Assembly: GCA_026399025.1 (NCBI GenBank)
Contig: JAPLRU010000105.1
Location: forward strand, 26,075-90,074
From: Methylobacter sp.
GTDB taxonomy: Bacteria > Pseudomonadota > Gammaproteobacteria > Methylococcales > Methylomonadaceae
Length of the DNA stretch: 64,000 nt
Direction of reading: 5' to 3'
Below the pieces are notes generated by a model. The model had not been told where the DNA came from. It saw only the letters and a program-made list of their open reading frames with translations, and searched no databases. Both the position numbers and the translations under genes were made by a program. Below, piece after piece: positions 9,601 to 19,121 of this stretch (positions are counted from its first letter, which is position 1; every line of letters starts with the position of its first letter).

Positions 9601-10800
9601 ATACCAGACAAAGCCCTGTTGTTGCGCTTTCTCGCAAAACTTGGCTAATCCGGCCAAAAAGTCTTTATTTTTAGCGGTCATCGTTTCGATTTCGCCCAGC
9701 CAATACAGCAGCAAGGCTTGGAACAAGCGTTCATAAGCAAAATCATTGCTTTTAAATAAATGCGCACTGCTTTCGACGGACAGCTTGCCTTGATAAATAT
9801 CGACGGCATCCAGCAGGACTAAATTGAGCAGGTAAAAGGCATTGTGCAGCCCTTCATACTTAACCGTCATCTGCGCGTTTTGTTTAAGCAAGGTCAGATC
9901 GCTAAAGCTGCGATTGCGCAATAAGGCCAAATTAAAAAAATAACCGTGCACGCCGCTGAAACTGATATTGCGTTTACCGCTGTCTTTTTTAAGCGTTTTC
10001 AGCGCGGCATTAAACAGCTCTAAGGCTTCATCGTTACGGTTTTGTAAAAAACGCAAGACCGCCACTATTTTTAAACCGCGCATTGATGTGTCGCCGCTTA
10101 ACCAAGCTTCCGCATCGTTAAAATTGCCGCGCAGCAAGCGTTGTTCAAGCACCGTATGGACAATTTCCGGCGTGTCCGATTTGACCGCGCCGAAATACTG
10201 TTCCAGCAATTGATACTGCAAGGCGAAATCGGTTAAATCCCAAAAATTGCCATTGACGAAATAACTTAAAACCCAAAATTTAATCCGCTCAGGCACACCG
10301 GCAAACCAGTCCGCATCAAAGTCATTAAAGAAAATCTTATAAATAACATCGGTAAATTGACTGGGATGCGTTGCCCGAATCCGGTCCATTTCAGCGAAAA
10401 ACGTTTTCTCGTCACCCCGGTATAAATAAATGCGCATTCTTTTTATGTAATGAGCAAGAAGCACTCGAGCGTAATAATAGGACTTATGGTCGGCAACCAC
10501 AAAAGTCGCCCACTCATTAAACCAAGGCTGCCGAACAGCAAGCCGCATCAAGGGCTCGATAATGTTCGGGTGGCACTGCCAACCGTCGGGTGAAAGCACA
10601 ATCAACTCCGCTTGCTGTAGTTTATCCCTGACTGTTTTATTAATGATGACGGCTTTATTGGCTAAGGAGATGGCGGATTTTTTTAATAATGTTTGAAATT
10701 CAGTTTGCCCTATCGGTGCGTAATGCACAGCCAAAAGTTGGAGGATTTGCTGTTCGTCGTCTGATAATGCGTTAAAGGATGCGAGTTGTTTATTGTTCAT
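6664..10800 (-). CDS. SNF2/Rad54 family helicase, 1378 aa, with long uncharacterised N-terminal region
   Basis: [85 protein letters not shown]. Confidence 0.95.
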   Translation of the reverse strand: [1378 protein letters not shown]

Positions 10801-11351
10801 TTAAGTTTTGTTATCCCAATTATGTATAAGCATATTTTGCCATAATTTCCGCGTACTTAACTAGGTTATGAGTGAGTGTACTTATACCGTAAAAACAAAC
10901 AGTTTTTTGCTGAAAGAGACTTAGCAGAACGTGATAAATCGAAATACTGAGACTGATCGGCGTTTTAAGTTTTAAAGCGGATTCGCACGCGCGCCATAAG
11001 ATATTGTTTGCTTATTTATAACGCGCTGATTAATATTATTTTTTTAGATTAATCTTTGGTAAGCCAATCCGGATAATCCGATCATTTCCAGTTAATGCCG
11101 ACATTTAAAAATCAAGCCGTATGTATAAATACTTACATATCATGTATATTGACGGCTTTTAAGAATACAACCGGCTATCTATATCCACGGCCCGCTTATT
11201 TTTTGTAAGCCATTGATTACATAAGACGTCTTTACCCCCTAAAAGTAAAGCCGGCCTCTTCAGACAATACAACACACTGAATATAAAAACCGCTTTAAAA
11301 ATAAGCAAACAGAGGTTTTAGACTTGACTAATAAAAAGGTGAAAAAAAGTT

Positions 11352-11996
11352 ATGATTAGCGTCCTGCTTGTTGATGATCATGAGCTTGTTCGAACCGGGA
11401 TTGAAGCGTTATTGAATGATGTTGAAGATATTACCGTTAGCGGCATAGCTAAATCCGGCGAAGAAGCGGTTGATGCTGTTGTCGCCCTGTCTCCGGATGT
11501 GGTGTTAATGGATGTTAACATGCCGGGAATAGGCGGAGTAGAAGCCTGCCGTAGAATCCTGCAACAGAACCCTAAAGTCAAAATCATCGCCTTGTCCGTT
11601 CATAATGACGGCCCGATTCCTCATCAATTACTTAAATTGGGTGTTTTAAGTTTTATTTCCAAAGGTTCCCCGGTAGAAGAGATGGTTCAAGCCATTCGCA
11701 AGGTCGTCGACGGTAAACGTTATCTGTGCTCCGAAGTCGCCAACAACTTGGCTTTTCAGGGCTTGCCGGGAAGCAATGACTCACCCTTCTCTATCCTGTC
11801 CCATAGAGAATCGGAAGTGGTGACGCTCATTCTTCAAGGCAACACCATTAAAGAAATGTCGGAAATGTTGCTGCTCAGCGATAAAACGATCAATACTTAT
11901 CGCTACCGGCTGTACAGTAAATTGCATGTAAAAAATGATGTCGAATTGATCCGTCTGGCGATTAAATTCGGTTATATCGATAACGCTTTGATTTAA
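11352..11996 (+). CDS. LuxR-type response regulator, GacA/UvrY-like
   Basis: Receiver domain VLLVDDHELVRTGIEALL, VVLMDVNMPG; C-terminal HTH LSHRESEVVTLILQGNTIKEMSEMLLLSDKTINTYRYRLYSKL. Confidence 0.9.
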   Translation: MISVLLVDDHELVRTGIEALLNDVEDITVSGIAKSGEEAVDAVVALSPDVVLMDVNMPGIGGVEACRRILQQNPKVKIIALSVHNDGPIPHQLLKLGVLSFISKGSPVEEMVQAIRKVVDGKRYLCSEVANNLAFQGLPGSNDSPFSILSHRESEVVTLILQGNTIKEMSEMLLLSDKTINTYRYRLYSKLHVKNDVELIRLAIKFGYIDNALI

Positions 11997-12075
11997 ATCC
12001 GAGCACTTGCTCACGCCTCCAGCTAAGCTATTCCGCTTCCTGACAACGGTGGCTAAGCAACAGCCGCCGTTTATT

Positions 12076-12550
12076 AGTGGCGTGTCTCAAAAGTTTTCAG
12101 ATTAAGCCGTAGCCGGCCTGTTTAACATTAAGTTAAGCATAGCGCTGTGGATAAAAGTCTTGCTAGAATCGGTACAGACTTCGTAATCCTTGCTCAAACG
12201 GCGATAACGATAAAGCCAGGCAAAGGTTCGTTCCACAACCCAACGGCGGGGCAATCATTTCAATCCTGAACTACCTTGGGGGCGGAGTACGGTCGCCCAG
12301 ATGATTCGGCAGCATTCAGCAACCCAAGCGGTGAATGCCTTGCCGTTATAACTCCCGTCTACCCAGATGCGGCGTATTTTTTTGCAGTTGCCTGTCAGCT
12401 ATGGCGAAAATAAGCTTCGCCCCTTCCCGCTCGGGTACATGGGCAGCCGTTACCACAGCCAGGATGAGCCACAAGGTATCGACGAGGATATGGCGCTTGC
12501 GTCCTTGGATACACTTGGCGGCATCTTTGATGCCCGTTGGAGGCAACAAC
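12076..12550 (-). pseudogene. Degenerate IS5-family transposase
   Basis: KCIQGRKRHILVDTLWLILAVVTAAHVPEREGAKLIFA in minus-strand frame, split across frames. Confidence 0.7.
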
Positions 12551-12554
12551 AAGA

Positions 12555-12790
12555 CGATTAGCCAAGACACCGGCTTGTGTGAAGACACGGTTGTTTTTTG
12601 GCGGAAACATTGGTTAGAGGGCGGTGCCGATTTGGAAAAGCCGGGAGGCAAACCAAAATTATTACGTGAAGCTGTCAGACAAGCCGCGCCGGGTAGCCTC
12701 GGCATCTTTACGGCAGAACAAATCTGCCGGCTATTGGCGGTGGCCTGTGAAACGCCACCGGAGCAGGTCAGCCCTTCTGGTCGATATTGA
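12555..12790 (+). pseudogene. N-terminal fragment of IS630-family transposase
   Basis: TISQDTGLCEDTVVFWRKHWLEGGADLEKPGGKPKLL...FTAEQICRLLAVACETPPEQ. Confidence 0.65.
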
Positions 12791-12860
12791 CAGGACCTAC
12801 TGCGGCTTGTATTTTCCTCGCTAACATCAAATATAAGAGCATGTGTTATTCGCTTGGACT

Positions 12861-13346
12861 CTAATTGTCAGCATTTATCTGTTTCAGCCAAAAATCAAGA
12901 TCGGGATTAGTTAATAAACGCCCTGCAAACCGGCATGCTTCTGCCAGATTATTTTCAGCGTCTGCACTTAACCCTTCACCCAATTCGAATTTTTCGGCTT
13001 TTATACTCAGCAGAAAACACGGTGGCGGTATTTGGTTTTTTATCGATTGATATACATCCAACACAGCCGCAGGGCTCATCGCGTGAGTAGTGTAGCTTTT
13101 GTCCCGAGCGGGTTGCAGTACGGTAAAATCGAATGCCTCGGCGCAGGCTACCGAGGCATCGACAAACAACACTAAGCTCCGGTTTTCGAGATCCAGCGCA
13201 TGTTCGATTTGGAGTTGAAAGTCGGACAATATTTCAATGGCGTCCAAACTACACTGGCTTTCGATATGCTCCAGCAGTAACGGCCCCAGCGCGTCGTCGC
13301 CGCGGCTGAGGTTGCCGTAACCGAACAGTAATACCGGTTTAGGCAT
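12861..13346 (-). CDS. hoxW: [NiFe]-hydrogenase maturation endopeptidase HoxW
   Basis: LFGYGNLSRGDDALGPLL; directly downstream of hoxH. Confidence 0.88.
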   Translation of the reverse strand: MPKPVLLFGYGNLSRGDDALGPLLLEHIESQCSLDAIEILSDFQLQIEHALDLENRSLVLFVDASVACAEAFDFTVLQPARDKSYTTHAMSPAAVLDVYQSIKNQIPPPCFLLSIKAEKFELGEGLSADAENNLAEACRFAGRLLTNPDLDFWLKQINADN

Positions 13347-14838
13347 TATTCCGCTCGATTTGACCGTCGCTGTGTTTGACCAGTTTATCGATCAGCTTGC
13401 CTTCGGCGTCGACCAACTCCAGTTGCAGCGGCATTTTGCCTACCGCGTGGGTCGCGCAGGACAAACAAGGATCATAAGCGCGAATCGCCACTTCCAGATT
13501 ATTCAACAAGGGTTCGGTAAGTTCCCGGCCGGACAAATATTCCGCCGCTACTTGCCGCACCGACTCGTTCATCGCCATGTTGTTGCTGGTGGTCGAAACG
13601 ATTAAGTTGGCTTTGGTAACGATGTCGTTTTCATCGACTTGATAGTGATGGAACAACGTGCCGCGCGGCGCTTCGATGACGCCGACGCCTTCGTAGCGCT
13701 TTTCGCCTTGTGCGACCAAATCATGACCCATGATATCCGGGTCGTGCAGCAAGCCTTTAATGCTTTCGGCGCAATGCAGGGTTTCAATCAAGCGCGCCCA
13801 GTGAAACGCCAAGGTACTGTGCACCATCGCTTCGCCGCTGTGCGCTTTAAATTCGACACGGGCGGCTTCCGCCAACGGCGTGTCGATATAGTCGCAGTTA
13901 TTGACTCGCGCCAACGGTCCGACCCGGTACCAGCCTTGTTCCTGTCCTAACGACAGCAAGTAAGGGAATTTCATATAAGTCCAGGAACGCACTTCTTCAT
14001 GGATATAATCGTTATATTTGCAATAATCGATATGATCCATGATGGTTTCGCCGTGCTCATTCTTGGCGCGGATACCGCCGTGATAAAGTTCCAGCGCGCC
14101 GTCCGGTTTGGTTAAGCCCAGGTAATTGCTGCGTATCGTGGCAAAGTCATCGTAAAAAGGCAGGTTGGAGCAATGCACTTTCTTGATCAGTGCGACCGAT
14201 CCTTCCGCCCACGCTATCATTTGGTCTATATCTTCCAGCAGATAATCGCGTTCGGCTTTGCTTAATGATTTATTCATGCCGCCGGGAATCGCTCCGGTGC
14301 CGTGAACACGTTTGCCGGATACCATGCGGATAACTTCCTGGCCGTATTTGCGTAGTTTTACGCCTTGTACGCCAATGTCGGTATACTCGGCCAATACCGC
14401 AACAACCGAACGTTTACTGATGTCGCTTTCAAAGCCGAACAGTAAATCCGGGCTGGATAAATGGAAAAAATGCAAAGCATGGGATTGCAATACTTGACCG
14501 AAATGCAGCAAGCGTCTTAATTTATCCGCGGAGACGGGCAAATTTTCGGGATCGATACCAACCAGTTGGTCGATGGCTTTGGCGGCGGCCAAATGATGGC
14601 TGACCGGGCAGATACCGCATAAACGCTGCACCAAAACCGGCAGTTCCCAATAGGGGCGGCCCTGAATAAAACGCTCAAAGCCGCGAAATTCAACGATATG
14701 TAAACGGGCTTGCTGGACTTTGTTGTTTTCGTCCAGCAATAAAGTGACTTTACCGTGTCCTTCAACACGCGAGACCGGATCAACGACTACGCGTTTTAAA
14801 TTGTCCCGATTTTCGGCTGTTTCTAAATGTTCGTACAT
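13339..14838 (-). CDS. hoxH: NAD-reducing [NiFe] hydrogenase large subunit HoxH
   Basis: VDPVSRVEGHGKV, RLCGICPVSHHLAA, AYDPCLSCATHAVG. Confidence 0.95.
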   Translation of the reverse strand: MYEHLETAENRDNLKRVVVDPVSRVEGHGKVTLLLDENNKVQQARLHIVEFRGFERFIQGRPYWELPVLVQRLCGICPVSHHLAAAKAIDQLVGIDPENLPVSADKLRRLLHFGQVLQSHALHFFHLSSPDLLFGFESDISKRSVVAVLAEYTDIGVQGVKLRKYGQEVIRMVSGKRVHGTGAIPGGMNKSLSKAERDYLLEDIDQMIAWAEGSVALIKKVHCSNLPFYDDFATIRSNYLGLTKPDGALELYHGGIRAKNEHGETIMDHIDYCKYNDYIHEEVRSWTYMKFPYLLSLGQEQGWYRVGPLARVNNCDYIDTPLAEAARVEFKAHSGEAMVHSTLAFHWARLIETLHCAESIKGLLHDPDIMGHDLVAQGEKRYEGVGVIEAPRGTLFHHYQVDENDIVTKANLIVSTTSNNMAMNESVRQVAAEYLSGRELTEPLLNNLEVAIRAYDPCLSCATHAVGKMPLQLELVDAEGKLIDKLVKHSDGQIERNNA

Positions 14839-14855
14839 AATAATTCTCGTATGAG

Positions 14856-15115
14856 TTATTTGTTGTAATGATACTTACAGCTGATAATAATCAGCCTGTC
14901 GGTTTCAACCTTGTACACTAAACGATGCTCATCATTAATTCGGCGTGACCAATAACCTTGCAACTCATGTTTTAAGGCTTCAGGTTTACCTAAGCCTGTG
15001 TATGGATTACGCACAGTTTCTTTAATCAAGCTAACAAGTCGTTTATAAAGTTTTTTTCCTCAGTTGCCCAGTAGGTAAAATCTTTAAAGGCATCTTGGTC
15101 AAAAACAATATTCAT
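14856..15115 (-). pseudogene. yoeB: YoeB/Txe-type toxin with 1-nt frameshift in an A7 run
   Basis: Adding one A at 15051-15057 gives MNIVFDQDAFKDFTYWATEEKKLYKRLVSLIKETVRNPYTGLGKPEALKHELQGYWSRRINDEHRLVYKVETDRLIIISCKYHYNK*; start overlaps the antitoxin stop (ATGA). Confidence 0.9.
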
Positions 15116-15348
15116 GACAGATTGTTTAAATCGACAGCGACCAATTTACTGTTTTTAACATTATCTATAGCTTCTAATAGACGTGCTTTATTCGCGGAAT
15201 CTCGCAATAAATAGTCGGTTTCATCCTGTTCGACTTGCGCTGTTTCGCAAACGGCAATCTCAATATCTTGGTGTTGAAACTGCGCTTTAATTGATGCTAT
15301 AAAATTTTCATTGAGTTCATCGGCATTGATTTTATAAACTGTGTACAT
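15112..15348 (-). CDS. YefM/Phd-like antitoxin
   Basis: 78 aa directly upstream of the YoeB-like frame, sharing an ATGA overlap. Confidence 0.7.
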   Translation of the reverse strand: MYTVYKINADELNENFIASIKAQFQHQDIEIAVCETAQVEQDETDYLLRDSANKARLLEAIDNVKNSKLVAVDLNNLS

Positions 15349-15371
15349 AATCTTCTCCCTTGTTGAAGCGC

Positions 15372-15920
15372 TTAATCGTAATGAACCAACTCATATGGCA
15401 AGGAAGGTTCGCGCCCTTCAATTAAATCGGTCAGGAATTTCCAGAACACGTCCGCTGAGGGCGGACAACCGGGTAAAAAATAATCGATTTTGACCACTTC
15501 ATGAATCGGATGCACCTGATTCAACAGCAAGGGTAATTCTATGTCGCTCGGAATCTGAGGGTTTTCCACGCCGATTCCGTCCAAATAAGCCTCGTTCAGG
15601 CATTCTTCGAGCGGGATATGATTGCGTAGGGCAGGCAGTCCGCCGTTAATCGCACAAGCGCCGACTGCAACCAGAATCTTGCAGTTGTTCCGAAATTCCC
15701 GCAACACATGCACGTTCTCGGAATTGCACACGCCGCCTTCAATCAGGCCTATATCGCAATTAGTGCAGTGCTCTATGTCGGTCAGCGGCGAACGGTCGAA
15801 CTCAACCACTTCAACCAATTGCAGCATGCGCTCGTCTATATCCAAAAACGACATGTGACAGCCGAAGCAGCCTGCCAGCGATGTTGTTGCTACTCTAATT
15901 TTATTCGCCATGTTTGACAT
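15372..15920 (-). CDS. hoxY: NAD-reducing hydrogenase small subunit HoxY
   Basis: KIRVATTSLAGCFGCHMSFLDIDERML; start shortened to MSNMANKIRV (ORF track extends to 16025). Confidence 0.92.
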   Translation of the reverse strand: MSNMANKIRVATTSLAGCFGCHMSFLDIDERMLQLVEVVEFDRSPLTDIEHCTNCDIGLIEGGVCNSENVHVLREFRNNCKILVAVGACAINGGLPALRNHIPLEECLNEAYLDGIGVENPQIPSDIELPLLLNQVHPIHEVVKIDYFLPGCPPSADVFWKFLTDLIEGREPSLPYELVHYD

Positions 15921-16671
15921 GCTCCGTTTCGACTGCCAAGGATGGTGGAAGTGCCTCATCCGGTCTGGAACCGGATGAGGCCAAGCTGACTTGATCGATT
16001 TGTTTATGATCGTAAATACGCTCACCGATCGGCACTTGATAACCGGTGCGTTTAATTAAAATCGCGCCGGTTGGACAAATATGCGCCGCTTGGTCTGTTG
16101 CCTCCAGGGCGGTATCTTTTAACAAGCCGCTTTCGGCATTAAAAATCAAATGCTTGTTAATGCCGCGTCCGCTGATCGCAAACACATTTTTACCATCTTT
16201 TTGTTGACTGGCGCGAACGCATAAGGTGCAAAAAATACAGCGGCTTTGGTCAATCATCACATCAGGATGTGAGGCGTCAATTTCCCGATCCGGGTAAAAC
16301 AACGGAAAATGGTTGTCGAGCATATTCAAATGGTAACCGACCGCTTGTAACTGGCAATTACCGGTTTTTTCGCAGCCGGGGCACAAATGATTGCCTTCGA
16401 CAAATAGCATCTGGGTGATTTTCCGCCGGTCGTCGATCAGTTCTTCGGTTTCGCTCAGTACATCCTGACCGTCCATGGCCGGAAAGGTGCAGGCGGAACA
16501 GTTGCGCCCGTTGACTTTCACCGTGCACAGCTTGCAACTGCCGTGCGGGGTAAACTCGGGCTGATGGCATAAATGCGGGATATAGATCCCGGCCGCCATC
16601 GCGGCATCCATAATGGTTTGACCTTCTTCAAAAGGGATAATTTTGCCATCAATGGTAATTGTTTTACTCAT
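15901..16671 (-). CDS. hoxU: Hydrogenase diaphorase subunit HoxU
   Basis: 2Fe-2S ferredoxin-like N-terminus (GSCKLCTVKVNGRNCSAC), CPGCEKTGNCQLQ, SRCIFCTLCVR. Confidence 0.92.
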   Translation of the reverse strand: MSKTITIDGKIIPFEEGQTIMDAAMAAGIYIPHLCHQPEFTPHGSCKLCTVKVNGRNCSACTFPAMDGQDVLSETEELIDDRRKITQMLFVEGNHLCPGCEKTGNCQLQAVGYHLNMLDNHFPLFYPDREIDASHPDVMIDQSRCIFCTLCVRASQQKDGKNVFAISGRGINKHLIFNAESGLLKDTALEATDQAAHICPTGAILIKRTGYQVPIGERIYDHKQIDQVSLASSGSRPDEALPPSLAVETEHVKHGE

Positions 16672-18451
16672 GTTCGCTCTCCGTTTGAGCTAAATGGGCT
16701 CCGGCATCATATCGATTCGCCATGCGCCGTGCTGTTTCCAACGCACCGTCCAAATCGAATCCCGGTTCGAAACTGATTTCTTTTAATTGGCTCTCGTACA
16801 GACCAAGGTAACGTTCCAATGTTGTTAATATCGGATTTGCCGCCGTTTGCCCAAGGCCGCAGTGGCTATAGTTTTTAACCAGCTGACACAGTTCTTCAAG
16901 TGCGACAATATCGCCCGCCGAGCCGTGACCCTCAACAATTTTATCCATCTGTTTTTTCAGTAATGAGGTGCCGACCCGACATGGCGTACAAAATCCGCAG
17001 CTTTCATGGGCGAAAAAATGCGTGAAATTCTGAACAGCATCGAGAATATTACGGCTGGAGTTGAAAATAATGAATGATCCGCCAGTCGCCAAATCTTCAA
17101 AAGCCAGCTTACGCTCAAACTCTTGATTGGAGATAAACGTGCCCGACGGGCCTCCGACCTGGACACCCAACACATCAACAGCTCCGCACTCGTTAAGAAT
17201 GGTTTGGATAGTTGTGCCGAAAGGATATTCATAAATACCGGGACGCGCACAATCGCCGCTGATGCTGAGTATTTTGGTGCCTTTCGATTTTTCGGTGCCG
17301 ATATCGGCAAACCAATCACCGCCATTGACCGCAATAGTCGCCGCCGCCAGAAATGTTTCTACATTATTGACTACGGTCGGTTTGCCCAAATAGCCTTGGG
17401 TGACGGGATAGGGCGGGCGATTGCGCGGAATACCGGCTTTGCCTTCCAGCGACTCGATCAGCGCGGATTCTTCGCCGCAGATATAAGCACCGGCGCCCAG
17501 ACAGATTTCAATATCGAAATCCACGCCTGCGTTCTGAATGTTGTTGCCCAGCAAACCGTTTTGACGGCGCTGATCCAGAATATCTTGCAGTTTATCGTGA
17601 AGATGCAAATACTCACCGCGCAAATACAAAAAGCCCTGTTTGGCTCCGATAATAGCGGCGCACACGGTCATGCCTTCAAAAACCTGATCCGCATAAGAAT
17701 TTAACAGCACTCGGTCTTTAAATGTGCCGGGCTCGCCTTCATCGGCGTTGCAAACTACATAGCGCTCGGTCTGTGGCTCTTCCGAGCAAAATTGCCATTT
17801 GATTGCCGTTTTAAATCCGGCGCCACCCCGACCCCGCAAGCCTGATTTATCGATTTCTTTAAGTGTCTCCTTAACGCCGCGGCTAAAGGTCGAGCTGAGC
17901 GCAGCGCCTTGCTTAATCTGCCGATTCAGCAGCAAGCCGGATTTATAAATGTTGTCTTCTACCTGAAATAACTCGGCTGGCCACTCGTTCAAGGGCTTTT
18001 GCCGATTAATCAGCTCTGCGATTTTATCGCACGCGGGCCGATCCAGGCGGGTCAATGCATAGCCGTTAACCAGCCCGGCCGGGCCTTGATCGCACATGCC
18101 GGTACAGGATGTATTGTCCAGGCTGACCAGGCCGTCTTCCCGAACTTCGCCTACTGTTACAGCCAATTTATCGGCCAGATAGTCGAGCAAGTCTTTTTTG
18201 CCCAGCATATGATCGGTTATCGAATCGCTGATTAGCAACTCATATTGACCTTTAGGAGTCAGGTGAAAAAAACTGTAGAATTCAATGACACTGATGATTT
18301 GCGTGCGGGAAATGTTGAGCGAGTCGGACAGCTGTTCTATCGCTGCCTCTGGGATATAATGATAACGGGATTGGATTTGTCTTAGAATTTGCAATAAATG
18401 GGTTGCTTGATAATGGTTATTTTCTGCGATGTCCTGAATAAATTGTCTCAC
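16664..18451 (-). CDS. hoxF: Hydrogenase diaphorase subunit HoxF with fused HoxE-like N-terminus
   Basis: NuoE-like N-terminal region; GLRGRGGAGFKTAIKW, CNADEGEPGTFKDR, ESCGFCTPCRVGTSLL. Confidence 0.93.
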   Translation of the reverse strand: MRQFIQDIAENNHYQATHLLQILRQIQSRYHYIPEAAIEQLSDSLNISRTQIISVIEFYSFFHLTPKGQYELLISDSITDHMLGKKDLLDYLADKLAVTVGEVREDGLVSLDNTSCTGMCDQGPAGLVNGYALTRLDRPACDKIAELINRQKPLNEWPAELFQVEDNIYKSGLLLNRQIKQGAALSSTFSRGVKETLKEIDKSGLRGRGGAGFKTAIKWQFCSEEPQTERYVVCNADEGEPGTFKDRVLLNSYADQVFEGMTVCAAIIGAKQGFLYLRGEYLHLHDKLQDILDQRRQNGLLGNNIQNAGVDFDIEICLGAGAYICGEESALIESLEGKAGIPRNRPPYPVTQGYLGKPTVVNNVETFLAAATIAVNGGDWFADIGTEKSKGTKILSISGDCARPGIYEYPFGTTIQTILNECGAVDVLGVQVGGPSGTFISNQEFERKLAFEDLATGGSFIIFNSSRNILDAVQNFTHFFAHESCGFCTPCRVGTSLLKKQMDKIVEGHGSAGDIVALEELCQLVKNYSHCGLGQTAANPILTTLERYLGLYESQLKEISFEPGFDLDGALETARRMANRYDAGAHLAQTESEHE

Positions 18452-18620
18452 TTTATCTCCCGTGCTTATCTTTAAGGATGTTTGTGGATATGATACTAGT
18501 GGGTTATTACACTAAAGCTACTTATTCCATTAAAGTATCTAACTATATCCCACTCTTTCCAATAAACCAATAATTCCGATAAAGACTTTTCGACTCTGGC
18601 GGATTAACTGAGCAGTATTA

Positions 18621-19121
18621 ATGGCAATAAAACCAACTTCTTTTAAAGCGGCATTGTCATTCCCAAATCGCACTATCGCCCATCTTTATAGCCGGATCGA
18701 GCAGCAAAAACAGGTGCTGCAGCGTATTCATGAGGTATTGCCGGTAACGATAGCCAAGCATGCTTTGCACTGCGTTATTAATGGTAAGAAGCTGTTGGTT
18801 TACACCGATACGGCCGCGTGGGCATCGCAACTTCGCTTTTATAACAGCGCGATACTTGCCGCTATCGCTCCGCTCACCCGAGAATCGGTGTCGATCATGC
18901 AGATTAAAGTTAGGTTGGAGACTTCATCTACAGGACGTAGGGAAGGAGGACTGGCAGGTGTGGAGGTTTTTCAGTCAGGAAGAAAGCCGATTATTCCGTC
19001 GGCGGAAAAAATAGAACTAATCCGTCAGCATAGTCTCAGCGTTTCCGATCAGCAATTGAAGCTGTCTTTACTGAGATTAAGCGCAACGTTGACTAAGCTG
19101 TCGGAAGGTCAAGCCAAGTAG
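18621..19121 (+). CDS. DciA/DUF721 family protein
   Basis: LPVTIAKHALHCVINGKKLLVYTDTAAWASQLRFYNSAIL is the DUF721 signature; adjacent to lpxC. Confidence 0.8.
   Translation: MAIKPTSFKAALSFPNRTIAHLYSRIEQQKQVLQRIHEVLPVTIAKHALHCVINGKKLLVYTDTAAWASQLRFYNSAILAAIAPLTRESVSIMQIKVRLETSSTGRREGGLAGVEVFQSGRKPIIPSAEKIELIRQHSLSVSDQQLKLSLLRLSATLTKLSEGQAK

Noticed and set aside
6664-10800. Many plus-strand ORFs antisense to the SNF2 gene
   Set aside because: They have no recognisable domains and arise from codon bias of the sense strand.
12335-12790. Plus-strand 151-aa ORF as one gene
   Set aside because: It joins antisense IS5 sequence to an IS630 fragment; not a genuine protein.
15921-16025. Extended HoxY N-terminus (track ORF from 16025)
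   Set aside because: The extra residues are the hoxU 3' end plus the palindromic repeat read in another frame; MSNMANKIRV is the plausible start.
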